From Liquorilactobacillus satsumensis DSM 16230 = JCM 12392 (lineage in GTDB: Bacteria; Bacillota; Bacilli; Lactobacillales; Lactobacillaceae), in the NCBI RefSeq assembly GCF_001435195.1, contig NZ_AZFQ01000036.1:179483-241315 (forward strand): DNA of 61,833 bases. Reading direction: 5' to 3'. Position 1 is the stretch's first letter; every line of letters starts with the position of its first letter. Made by a program: the position numbers and the translations under genes. The notes under the pieces are model-generated. The model was given only the letters and a program-made list of their open reading frames with translations. It did not search any database and was not told the DNA's origin. Below are positions 1 through 8,051 of the stretch, piece after piece.

Positions 1-28
1 TTTAACTTTTGTCACAGCCCCTTAATTT
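1..28 (+). repeat. Partial copy (A) of the modular palindromic intergenic repeat, cut by the window edge
   Basis: The first bases read as the 3' arm of the GTGACAAA...TTTGTCAC terminator-like hairpin that recurs in this window (compare 34155-34195 and 11818-11853). The 5' arm lies outside the window. It would lie downstream of the stop codon of the minus-strand membrane gene that begins at 583. Confidence 0.6.
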
Positions 29-43
29 TTAGTAACTATCTCC

Positions 44-583
44 TCAGAGATTTTCAAGAGTATGTTTTTTGTCTTTTGCGGCCAAAAAATAACCGACTGC
101 ATAAATTGACCAAGCCCAGACGATGTGACCAAAGAACTCAGAAAAATGTTCATCAAATGGCTGGTTCCACGCTGCGGGCACAGTCCCCATTGCAGGCATA
201 ATAATCAGATGAAAAGCTACCCAGACAGCAATCCCATAAGCTGCACCTTGCCAGAGTGTAACTTTACTCCAGTACTGCGCGAGAAATAGGAATAGGGCTG
301 CAAAAACGATTGAGAAGGCGAAATGAATAATAAGAGCAACATAGAAGTCCTTCTGATCGGTAGAATAATACACAAATGCATGCGTTGTTGCATGCGACAT
401 CCCAAGCTGTTCAAGTAAATGCTGCGGTGGATTTGTGGCGTTTCGGGCTAGAGTTCGTGGTGGGAGCAATGTTTCCCAACCAATTTTGACCATTCCGGAA
501 ATCATTCCAGCAATTAAACCATACCAAAGTGTTTTGGCAACAATTGCACCAAATGGAGCATGCGGTTTAGAAATTTGAAACAT
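44..583 (-). CDS. YagU-like (DUF1440) integral membrane protein
   Basis: A 179-residue protein with four hydrophobic segments (about residues 15-35, 80-105, 113-133 and 150-168) and a conserved-looking loop with PPRTLARN and NPPQ. This pattern matches the YagU/DUF1440 family of inner membrane proteins, linked to acid resistance in E. coli; the role here is unknown. I chose the ATG at 583 because GAGGTG lies 6 bases before it, whereas the GTG at 592 overlaps that Shine-Dalgarno sequence. It is monocistronic, with its 3' end next to a repeat copy. Family is fairly sure, function is not. Confidence 0.72.
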   Translation of the reverse strand: MFQISKPHAPFGAIVAKTLWYGLIAGMISGMVKIGWETLLPPRTLARNATNPPQHLLEQLGMSHATTHAFVYYSTDQKDFYVALIIHFAFSIVFAALFLFLAQYWSKVTLWQGAAYGIAVWVAFHLIIMPAMGTVPAAWNQPFDEHFSEFFGHIVWAWSIYAVGYFLAAKDKKHTLENL

Positions 584-1093
584 GATATTCACCTCGTTAA
601 TTTAGGAACAGTGATCATTATAGGTTTATGTGATTTTTTTATCAAGTATGATGATTGCAACTAAAGCTTTAACATTGGTTATTATAATAATTAACTAAAA
701 AAGTCACAAGACCTCTTTAAGCGCATCTTTTGCTAGTGAAAAATTCTTATGCTAAGGTTAACATAAATCTTATAATAGAGGTTAAGTTCGCTACGAATCA
801 AGGCATGCTTAGCAAACGAATTGGACACTTTAAGTATTTGGCAAGGCATTGCCACAGGAGTACAAGTCTATACTGGAGATGACTAGCGCTCAAATTATTT
901 TGCTTTCCAAGGTAACCAGCTTGAAACGTTGAGTCTGCTCCTAGATGCAAAGTCGCCGATCACCTTTAAAAATATTCCTGAAAAAATGATAAATTATGGT
1001 GGGGCAAGTCCTTTAAGCAACAAGGACACAATATTCAGAAAAAGTACTTGCCGAAATAGTTGCAGCATCTTAGCAGAAATTGGGGGGATTGGA
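584..1093. other. Intergenic region upstream of the epoxide hydrolase
   Basis: About 510 bases with no convincing gene. The frame of the downstream gene is open from 929, but the first 55 codons give a protein unlike epoxide hydrolases and lack a ribosome binding site. In the same frame, about 795-890 also reads as peptide up to a stop near 886, so a decayed gene could lie here. I could not identify it. Confidence 0.4.
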
Positions 1094-2230
1094 ATGACAA
1101 TTGAACCATTAACAATTAAAATCGGAGGAGAGCAACTTGTTTTTCTCAAAAAAAGGCTCCGGCAAACCATGCTTCCAGCGGCATTAGAGATGTCTGACTG
1201 GGATCAGGGCATGAGTGGTGACTATTTTCAGAAACTGATCAGTTATTGGAGTACTGAGTTTAGGTGGCAGCAACAGGAAGTCAAACTTAACCGCTTCAAG
1301 AATTTTCAGGCGGTTCTGGGTGATTTTAGAGTACATTTTATTTATGAACGTGGTGCAAGTTCAAACTCGATCCCGATCATCTTAACACATGGATGGCCGG
1401 ATAGTTTCTTACGCTACACTAAAGTATTGCCGCTTTTGACCAAAAAGAGAAGGTTTGCAGACGGACAGGAGTTTTCCTTTGACGTGGTGATTCCTTCTTT
1501 ACCTGGATTTGGTTTTTCTAATTATCCGGCGGCCGTTCCCGCAATTAACAATGCTACAATTGCAGCATTGTGGCAGAGACTGATGACTGAAGAACTAGGA
1601 TATTCAAAATTTATTGCAGCAGGTGGAGATCTTGGTTCAAGTATTTCACGTTATTTGGCAGCTGATAACCCGGCTAACTTGCTAGGTCTTTATCTAAATG
1701 ATGTTGGCATTATTAGGGAACTTTTAACTCCGCAGCCAGATGATCAAGCAGATTTACGCGTTTATCAAAAAAAGGTTCAGACGTGGTTGCGTACGGAAGC
1801 TGCATTCATGAATTTGCAAGCAACTAAGCCGCAGACACTCGCATTTGCCTTAGCAGATTCACCTGCCGGGTTGGCCGCTTGGTTGTTAGAAAAATTTCAT
1901 GCTTGGAGCGATAGTCAGACAACGTGGAAACTTGATGAGCTTTTAACGAATGTCATGCTTTATTGGCTCGGAAATTCAAGTGCAACTGCAGGCAGACTTT
2001 ACTATGAGAATGCCCACCAGCTTAAATCATTGGGAAAACTTGCCGTACCGACGGGAGTATGTCGACTTCCGGCAGACCTTTTGTTACCGCCCAAGGACTG
2101 GGTAGCAGCTCACTTTAATCTGATTCACTGGACTAAGTTGTCATCTGGTGGTCATTTTACTGCTTGGGAAAATCCCCAAGAATATGCAACCGACCTTTTT
2201 GACTTTACGCATAAGCTCAAGTTGCTGTAA
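1094..2230 (+). CDS. Epoxide hydrolase family alpha/beta hydrolase
   Basis: A 378-residue protein with the N-terminal EHN domain (about 1-110) followed by an alpha/beta hydrolase fold. Visible motifs are HGWPDS (oxyanion region, near 98), SLPGFGFS, the nucleophile elbow GGDLGSS (catalytic Asp near 178) and a late GGHFTAWENP carrying the catalytic His. This layout is that of microsomal/juvenile-hormone-type epoxide hydrolases, which open epoxides to diols through an Asp-ester intermediate; the true substrate cannot be told. The start at 1094 follows a GGGGGG ribosome binding site and gives the usual family length; the open frame upstream to 929 is probably not coding. No operon partners. Confidence 0.85.
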   Translation: MTIEPLTIKIGGEQLVFLKKRLRQTMLPAALEMSDWDQGMSGDYFQKLISYWSTEFRWQQQEVKLNRFKNFQAVLGDFRVHFIYERGASSNSIPIILTHGWPDSFLRYTKVLPLLTKKRRFADGQEFSFDVVIPSLPGFGFSNYPAAVPAINNATIAALWQRLMTEELGYSKFIAAGGDLGSSISRYLAADNPANLLGLYLNDVGIIRELLTPQPDDQADLRVYQKKVQTWLRTEAAFMNLQATKPQTLAFALADSPAGLAAWLLEKFHAWSDSQTTWKLDELLTNVMLYWLGNSSATAGRLYYENAHQLKSLGKLAVPTGVCRLPADLLLPPKDWVAAHFNLIHWTKLSSGGHFTAWENPQEYATDLFDFTHKLKLL

Positions 2231-2348
2231 ATATTAAACCCAAAGCTAAAGCCTGCCCTGATTTACTGTAAGTAATTTTAATGCTAATATGCACATATGA
2301 AATAAAAAACATGCAAAGCTGTCGTGTCAGCGGTAAGAAGGTCTGAAC

Positions 2349-2990
2349 ATGCAAGTAAAAACTAGTTACAGTAAATTACTACAAAAAAGTTTGCGAACTG
2401 AATATTTTTCAGTGGGCTGGATGTTTCTTGAATTTTTAGTGGCCCTTTATTCAGGAATAAGGGCCGGTTCCATTCTCTTGATTGCTTTTGGGCTTGATAG
2501 TCTGCTTGAAATTATTGCCGGATTGACATTGATTTGGCGGTTACACAAAGCGGAAGTTGCGGGAATGACTGAAAGTGACATAAAAATTGCAGAGCGTCGG
2601 TCATCTTTAGTGGTTGGCAGTGTGCTGCTATTGCTTGGAATTTATATTTTTAGTATTTCAATTTATGATTTAACTGCACATCAAGGGGCGCAAGATAGTC
2701 TGATGGGAATCGGGCTGGCGGTTTCTGCGGTGTTCTTAATGCCTTTTTTAGTACACAAAAAAAGAAGTCTAGGCAAAGCTTTGCATTCGAAAGCCTTAAT
2801 TGAGGATGGGATGTGTAATATTACCTGCGCGTATATGGCTGCAACTGTGCTAATCGGGACCTTGTTTACAGCATTATTTAACTGGTGGTGGCTGGATGCG
2901 ACAGCAGCTTTATTTTTATGCTATTTCATTATGAATGAAGGCCGCGAAGCGCTGCATGAGGGATTAGCACAGGAAAAAAAGGACGAATAG
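2349..2990 (+). CDS. Cation diffusion facilitator-like membrane protein, transmembrane domain only
   Basis: A 213-residue protein with five to six hydrophobic segments. GLDSLLEII (near residue 47) resembles the TM2 metal site of CDF transporters, and ALIEDGMCNITCAYMA (near 147) and WWWLDATAALFL (near 178) resemble TM5-TM6. The cytoplasmic C-terminal domain of classical CDF proteins is absent. CDF proteins export divalent metals in exchange for protons; whether this short form transports is uncertain. It stands alone, about 120 bases after the epoxide hydrolase and about 95 before the ClC gene. Confidence 0.7.
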   Translation: MQVKTSYSKLLQKSLRTEYFSVGWMFLEFLVALYSGIRAGSILLIAFGLDSLLEIIAGLTLIWRLHKAEVAGMTESDIKIAERRSSLVVGSVLLLLGIYIFSISIYDLTAHQGAQDSLMGIGLAVSAVFLMPFLVHKKRSLGKALHSKALIEDGMCNITCAYMAATVLIGTLFTALFNWWWLDATAALFLCYFIMNEGREALHEGLAQEKKDE

Positions 2991-3085
2991 AAGATAAAGT
3001 AGCTGCATTGGAGCAGGTATTTTATTTTTTTGTGTTTTAATTGGATTAAGATGTAATAGTTTTTACAGGAGATAAATACATAATT

Positions 3086-4609
3086 ATGAAAGAAAGAGAT
3101 TTGATTAGAATTAGGGCGGTTTTTCGCGGAGTTATCGTTGGAAGTTTAGTTGGCTTGGTTGTGAGTGCTTTTCGTTACACGATTAGCGAACTCCTAGTTT
3201 TTTGGAAATTCTGCTATCATTTAGCTGGAACTTCGGTTTATGATGCATGTCTGGTAGTCTTTGGACTGCTATGTTTAACCTGGATAATTGGATTGTTTAT
3301 CACCCATGAAAAACATATTATGGGCTCAGGAATACCAGAAGTTGAATTGCAATTAGTAGATCGCCTGCAACTGAATCCGGTTTCTGTTTTAATCAGCAAG
3401 TTCATTGCTGGCAGCTTAGCGCTCGGGACTGGTGGATTCCTTGGACGTGAGGGGCCTTCTGTGCAACTCGGTGCTGCAGTTGGACAGATTTATGCAGAAA
3501 AAATTAAAGTGTCTAAGGCTGACTGGCGCCTCTTAGTGGCAACTGGGGCAGCCGCAGGACTTTCTGCGGCGTTTGGTGCACCTTTAGCCGGGACAATGTT
3601 TATCCTTGAAGAAGTGGCGCATAGCTTTTCAGTTTTGTTATGGATTGAGGCTTTGAGCGGTGCTTTAGCTGCTGATTTGGTGACAGATCACTTTTTTGGA
3701 CTTGAACCGGTACTTGCGATTCACTACAGTGCAAGTTTCCCACTACGTTATTATTGGATCTTAGTATTATTGGGACTTTTGCTTGGCGGTTTAGGGACTA
3801 TTTACCAGCAAGTGACCTTGAATACCGGAATTTTTTATCGCTTTTTGCGTTGGATTCCACGCAAATGGCAGTCGATTGTAATGTTTGTTGCCATCTTACC
3901 ACTTGGAATCTGGGCACCGACCTTATTAGGAGGCGGAGAAAATTTAATCAAAGGGTTGCCACTAAGTAACAGCAATTTGCAAATTATTTTGCTGCTTTTT
4001 TTAGTGCGCTTTGTGCTCTCAGCTGTTTCGTTTGGTTCCGGAAGTCCGGGTGGAATTTTCTTGCCAATTCTGACCCTTGGAGCAATCATCGGGCTGGCAG
4101 TCGGCAGGAGTGCAGTTAATTTGCAGCTTTTGCCAGCAGTTTATCTGCCTAATATCATTATTTTTTCTTTAGCAGGCTATTTTGCTTGTATCAGTAAAGC
4201 GCCTTTCACTGCAATTTTATTAATTGCTGAAATGGTCGGTTCGCTTGCACACCTTTTGCCGCTGGCATTTGTTTCTTTGATTGCCTACCTCTTCGTTGAT
4301 CTTTTAGGTGGGGCACCTATATATGAGTCACTAGCTGCCAGAATTGGATTGAACACCGTTTTAAAGGAACGAGAAAAGCCTCAGTTGCAACGCGTTGAAC
4401 TTAGTGTCTCACCTGCAGGCAGTTTTACTGATCGGGAAGTTAAGGAGATTCCGTGGCCAACACAGGTAATTTTAACCAGAGTGGTGCGCAACGGAAATGA
4501 ATTATTAGGTAAAGGGGATTTAATAATTCAACCCGGTGATAAGTTAATTTTGCTTGTGCCTGCAACGACCGCAGCAGCAGTTTCTACCGCTTTAGCACGC
4601 CTGAATTAA
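3086..4609 (+). CDS. ClC-type Cl-/H+ exchanger with C-terminal RCK_C (TrkA_C) domain
   Basis: A 507-residue protein with a ClC core (about 1-420) and a soluble C-terminal RCK_C domain (about 435-507). The chloride-binding signatures are all visible: GSGIPEVE, GREGPSVQLG with the gating glutamate, and GSGSPGGIFLP. FILEEVAHSF aligns with the region holding the internal proton glutamate of E. coli ClcA, and APIYESL fits its central tyrosine, so a proton-coupled exchanger is more likely than a channel. RCK_C domains bind small ligands; in Firmicutes some bind c-di-AMP, which is only a possibility here. AGGAG lies about 14 bases before the ATG. No operon partner. Confidence 0.9.
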   Translation: MKERDLIRIRAVFRGVIVGSLVGLVVSAFRYTISELLVFWKFCYHLAGTSVYDACLVVFGLLCLTWIIGLFITHEKHIMGSGIPEVELQLVDRLQLNPVSVLISKFIAGSLALGTGGFLGREGPSVQLGAAVGQIYAEKIKVSKADWRLLVATGAAAGLSAAFGAPLAGTMFILEEVAHSFSVLLWIEALSGALAADLVTDHFFGLEPVLAIHYSASFPLRYYWILVLLGLLLGGLGTIYQQVTLNTGIFYRFLRWIPRKWQSIVMFVAILPLGIWAPTLLGGGENLIKGLPLSNSNLQIILLLFLVRFVLSAVSFGSGSPGGIFLPILTLGAIIGLAVGRSAVNLQLLPAVYLPNIIIFSLAGYFACISKAPFTAILLIAEMVGSLAHLLPLAFVSLIAYLFVDLLGGAPIYESLAARIGLNTVLKEREKPQLQRVELSVSPAGSFTDREVKEIPWPTQVILTRVVRNGNELLGKGDLIIQPGDKLILLVPATTAAAVSTALARLN

Positions 4610-4684
4610 CTACCATCATGAGGTCTTTAGAGATTGTGTTATACTTAAACGTGTATTGTCAATTTTTAAAGGAGTGAGTATTTT

Positions 4685-6304
4685 ATTAACGCAAAAAGTA
4701 AGAAAATCAGTTTGTTTAGCCTTGTGATGCTTGGACTCGGGTCGTTAATCGGCTCAGGCTGGCTTTTTGGATCATGGGAAGCAACTAAAGTCGCAGGCCC
4801 GGCTGCGATTATTTCATGGTTCGTAGGTGCCGTGATTATTGGTGTAATCGCGTATAACTATATCGAGCTGGGAACGATGCTGCCAGAATCAGGTGGAATG
4901 AGCAAGTATGCACAATATACACACGGTTCTTTATTGGGTTTCATCGCCTCCTGGGCGAACTGGATTTCTTTAATTACTTTAATCCCAATTGAAGCAGTTG
5001 CGGCTGTTCAATATATGGGATCGTGGCCATGGAGTTGGGCAAGTTTTACCCATTCTTTTATTAAGAATGGCACAATCACTACTACAGGGCTGCTCGTAGT
5101 TTTTCTGTTTATCATTATCTTTACTTTGTTTAATTACTGGTCAGTTTCTTTGTTGACTAGATTCACAAGCTTTATTTCAATTTTCAAGATTGGGATTCCT
5201 GTGCTGACGATTCTAATGCTCTTTCTTTCAAGCTTTCATCCTGAAAATTTTGGAACTAACCTGCATGAATTTATGCCGTATGGGTCTTCGGCAATCTTTA
5301 GAGCAACAACTGTTTCAGGGATTATTTTCTCGTTTAATGCATTTCAAACGGTCATTAATATGGGCAGTGAAATCGAAAACCCTAAGATGAATATTCGAAG
5401 AGGTATCGTTTTTTCATTGTTAATCAGTGCTGTAATTTATATTTTATTACAGGCGGTCTTTATTACTGCCTTAGAACCGCAAACAATTGCCAAAGCAGGT
5501 TGGAGCGGCATCAATTTTAATTCACCATTTGCCGATTTAGCAATTCTCTTGGGAATTCATTGGTTATCTGTCTTGTTGTACATGGATGCTTTTGTGTCAC
5601 CCTTTGGAACTGGCGTTTCGTTTGTAGCTTCAACTGGGCGTGCGCTGGCTGCGATGATCGACAATAAGCATCTTCCACATTTTCTTGGGAAAGTTGATAA
5701 AAACCTTGGAATTCCACGAGTAGCAATTGTCACAAATTCACTGTTGAGTATGGTGCTCGTTTCGATTTTCCGTTCATGGGGAACACTTGCAAGTGTAATT
5801 TCCACAGCGACACTGATTGCCTATTTAACAGGTCCGGTGACAGTCGTTTCCTTCCGTAAAATGGCACCGGAGTTTAATCGACCAGTTAAAAATTCTAACT
5901 TAAAATTTATGGCACCTTTAGCCTTTGTACTTTCTTCACTAGCAGTTTACTGGGCAATGTGGCCGACTACGATTCAGGTGATTTTGATTGGGCTTCCATT
6001 TTATATTTATTATGAATGGAAAACTGATTGGTTTAAGACTAAAAAACAAATTGCAGGAAGTCTCTGGATGATTTTCTACCTTGCATTCTTAACCTTGATT
6101 TCGTTCATTGGCAGCAAGGATTTTAACGGATTGGGGATTATTCCGTATCCTTTTGATTTTCTGGTCGTGATAGTAGTTTCCCTGTTCTTTTATCATTGGG
6201 GGACAGAAAGCCGCTTATTTACCAAGTATTTTAAACAGGCAAAAAGAGTTAACAACTTGACCAAAAGAAAAGGCGGTCAAAAATCCTCTCAAGAGGAGAA
6301 ATAA
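4685..6304 (+). CDS. APC family amino acid permease (probable ATT start)
   Basis: A polytopic protein of about 530-540 residues with roughly 12 membrane segments. The N-terminal part SLVMLGLGSLIGSGWLFG is the unwound TM1 substrate site typical of the APC superfamily; TM6 carries GIIFSFNAFQ. Substrate is not predictable. The conventional start would be TTG at 4712, but this lacks a ribosome binding site and begins inside the KKISLFSLVMLG stretch where APC proteins normally start earlier. AAAGGAGTG at 4668-4676 is placed for the in-frame ATT at 4685, adding INAKSKKIS. I give the ATT start, with TTG as alternative. The C-terminal end is Lys/Gln-rich and cytoplasmic. Confidence 0.85.
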   Translation: MNAKSKKISLFSLVMLGLGSLIGSGWLFGSWEATKVAGPAAIISWFVGAVIIGVIAYNYIELGTMLPESGGMSKYAQYTHGSLLGFIASWANWISLITLIPIEAVAAVQYMGSWPWSWASFTHSFIKNGTITTTGLLVVFLFIIIFTLFNYWSVSLLTRFTSFISIFKIGIPVLTILMLFLSSFHPENFGTNLHEFMPYGSSAIFRATTVSGIIFSFNAFQTVINMGSEIENPKMNIRRGIVFSLLISAVIYILLQAVFITALEPQTIAKAGWSGINFNSPFADLAILLGIHWLSVLLYMDAFVSPFGTGVSFVASTGRALAAMIDNKHLPHFLGKVDKNLGIPRVAIVTNSLLSMVLVSIFRSWGTLASVISTATLIAYLTGPVTVVSFRKMAPEFNRPVKNSNLKFMAPLAFVLSSLAVYWAMWPTTIQVILIGLPFYIYYEWKTDWFKTKKQIAGSLWMIFYLAFLTLISFIGSKDFNGLGIIPYPFDFLVVIVVSLFFYHWGTESRLFTKYFKQAKRVNNLTKRKGGQKSSQEEK

Positions 6305-6497
6305 TTTCGTTTGCAGCTTAGCTGTTTTTACGCTTTGAATTTCAAATTTGCTAATTTTGGATTGTTTTTAAAAGAAAAAGCAGGCAAATATGCGGTTATG
6401 TGATAGCATGTAGTTAGATTGGGACGCAGAGCTTAAGCGCTATTAAGCAACTGAAGCTCAGTAGACCACGTTATAAGTGAGGAGGCGTTATTTCTAC

Positions 6498-6845
6498 GTG
6501 AAGAGAAAAGAACACGTCCAAACTGAGGTCCAATTGATTGATGAGCGCCATTTGGCCGAATCTAAAAGGATCTTTAAGCTGTTAAGCAATCCAATTCGGC
6601 TTCAAATGCTGAATGTATTAGAACAAAAAGAATTAAATGTGGGAGAAATCGGGCATTTACTGCAAATTGAGCAGTCAGTAATTTCGCATCAATTAGCGCT
6701 TTTACGGCAGCACCAACTGGTCAGTGCACATAGAGTTGGCAAGGCGAACTATTATCGCCTAGATGATCCCCATATTTTAGATGTTATTAATGAAATGATT
6801 GAACATGCAGATCATGTGATGCGTGGGCAAAAACATGGCCATTAA
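6498..6845 (+). CDS. ArsR/SmtB-family metal sensor with CzrA-type alpha5 site
   Basis: A 115-residue winged-helix repressor. The DNA-binding helix region is [26 protein letters not shown]. The last helix shows DPH, then H eleven residues after the first, then H three residues later (D-x-H-x10-H-x2-H), the exact spacing of the alpha5 Zn(II)/Co(II) site of CzrA/SmtB. The tail GQKHGH adds more His. It therefore probably releases DNA when Zn or Co rises. GTG at 6498 is preferred over the GTG at 6477, which overlaps the GAGGAGG ribosome binding site. No exporter is adjacent; the nearest CDF-like gene is 3.5 kb upstream. Its target is unknown. Confidence 0.85.
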   Translation: MKRKEHVQTEVQLIDERHLAESKRIFKLLSNPIRLQMLNVLEQKELNVGEIGHLLQIEQSVISHQLALLRQHQLVSAHRVGKANYYRLDDPHILDVINEMIEHADHVMRGQKHGH

Positions 6846-6924
6846 GATAAGAAAGTACCAGGTATGAGACACAGGCTAGTTGATTTCCCCAAATTCCTTT
6901 AGGTTAATGGAGAGGATCGAGAAT

Positions 6925-7131
6925 ATGAGCAAATATGATACTTTGTGGGCATACTTTCGCAATAAAAGGGAACCAGAGATTAAGTTGAGCTTTGCGAAGA
7001 TTAAAAAAATAGCGGGGATCGAATTGGACCATTCCTTTTTGAGTTACAAAAAGGAACTACTGACGTATGGTTACACAGTTAGTAAAATCTCGCTTAAGAG
7101 TCAATACGTTGTTTTCAATCGGATAGATTAG
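6925..7131 (+). CDS. Small DUF7662-like hypothetical protein
   Basis: A 68-residue protein starting MSKYDTLWAYF, with LSFAKIKKIAG in the middle and YTVSKISLKSQYVVF near the end. This resembles the small domain seen in proteins that begin KYDPL..YL and end in a beta strand with VxF (DUF7662 as I recall it). No catalytic residues are evident. The ATG at 6925 follows GGAGAGGA by about 9 bases; an upstream in-frame start at 6880 has weaker support. It lies 80 bases after the metal sensor gene on the same strand and ends before a strong terminator, so the two may be cotranscribed. Function unknown. Confidence 0.55.
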   Translation: MSKYDTLWAYFRNKREPEIKLSFAKIKKIAGIELDHSFLSYKKELLTYGYTVSKISLKSQYVVFNRID

Positions 7132-7151
7132 CAGCAAGGCGTAAAAAGAAC

Positions 7152-7199
7152 TGCTCCAAGCAAACCTGAATTTAATCAGTTGCTTGGAGCATTTTTTTT
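7152..7199 (+). terminator. Rho-independent terminator
   Basis: A 12-bp perfect stem (TGCTCCAAGCAA at 7152-7163 with TTGCTTGGAGCA at 7180-7191) followed by eight T. It closes the metal sensor / small protein unit and separates it from the convergent TetR gene. Confidence 0.9.
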
Positions 7200-7251
7200 G
7201 ATGACTAGCAATTTTTGGATAAGATGTGTTTCGTCCACAATGATGGTGTAG

Positions 7252-7845
7252 TTAATCTTTTCCACGTAAAACAACGCTGCGAAAATGCAATTGTTCATCA
7301 CCATAGACCCATTTATCGATGTAGCTTGCAAGCTCTTCGGGTGATTCTTTGAGACCGGTTTTTAACCAATAGCGAACGGCGCCGATAATTCCATTTAAGC
7401 AATATTCAAACATGTAGTGTTCTTCGGTTTTATTTTTAAAAGGGAATGTCTTGATTTCGTGGTCATTTTTTAGAATCTCATTTTTAGCGTTTGTTAGAAA
7501 CTGTGTTAAGAATTCTGGATCGTTTGTCAGCACAAAAAGTGAGACTGCTGAGCGTTTTTTGACGACTTCTAAAATACTGGTCAAAACATTTTTTAAAGAA
7601 TCTGGACTAGTGCGTCGATTAATAATGGTCAGTAATTTTTCAGTCGTTTCCTGCTCCATCTCATGCATACAATCAGGAATATCCTGATAATGGGCGTAAA
7701 ATGTAGCCCGATTGACATCTGCAATTTTGCATAATTCGGTTACTGTAATTGCATTCAATGTTTTTTCTTGTAGCAAATCAATTAAACTGCTTTGAATTAT
7801 GAGTTTAGTCATCTGTACACGTCGATTATTTTTTGTTCCCGCCAT
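7252..7845 (-). CDS. TetR/AcrR family transcriptional regulator
   Basis: A 197-residue regulator with an N-terminal TetR helix-turn-helix (LNAITVTELCKIADVNRATFYAHYQDI, about residues 33-58) and a helical ligand-binding region whose end resembles the TetR C-terminal domain seen in DhaS-like proteins. The ATG at 7845 follows AAAGGAG by 7 bases and is better than the upstream TTG/ATG options to 7869. It is transcribed away from the large MMPL exporter across about 205 bases, the usual arrangement for a local repressor of a pump. The inducer is unknown. Confidence 0.85.
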   Translation of the reverse strand: MAGTKNNRRVQMTKLIIQSSLIDLLQEKTLNAITVTELCKIADVNRATFYAHYQDIPDCMHEMEQETTEKLLTIINRRTSPDSLKNVLTSILEVVKKRSAVSLFVLTNDPEFLTQFLTNAKNEILKNDHEIKTFPFKNKTEEHYMFEYCLNGIIGAVRYWLKTGLKESPEELASYIDKWVYGDEQLHFRSVVLRGKD

Positions 7846-8051
7846 TAGAACTTGCTCCTTTTTTAGCATAAATTCAACGATTTAAGTAATAATGTTGATT
7901 TAAAAACACCTGTTGGTTAGCTGTTGGTTGAAAAATAGCTTTCTTTATTCTAACATATTAGTATCATTTAAACACATTGTTGTAAAGATGTCACGACGTT
8001 GTACTACATTTTGACAGCAATCTAAAAATTTTAAGGGAGAGAAGTCACGAG
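7846..8051. promoter_or_regulatory. Divergent promoter region between TetR gene and MMPL exporter
   Basis: About 200 bases serve both genes. A candidate promoter for the exporter is TTGTAA (7980-7985) with TACTAC (8002-8007), 16 bp apart. The segment between is rich in partial inverted repeats (for example AAGATGT...ACATTTT at about 7985-8011) that could hold the TetR operator. TGTTGGTT is directly repeated near 7911-7930. None of these is certain. Confidence 0.4.

Noticed and set aside
929-1093. N-terminal extension of the epoxide hydrolase frame
   Set aside because: The 55 extra residues do not resemble the family, and a good ribosome binding site stands directly before ATG 1094.
6421-6475. 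Known metal riboswitch (NiCo or yybP-ykoY) before the metal sensor gene
   Set aside because: The expected conserved loops of those classes are not found; only a simple hairpin is visible.
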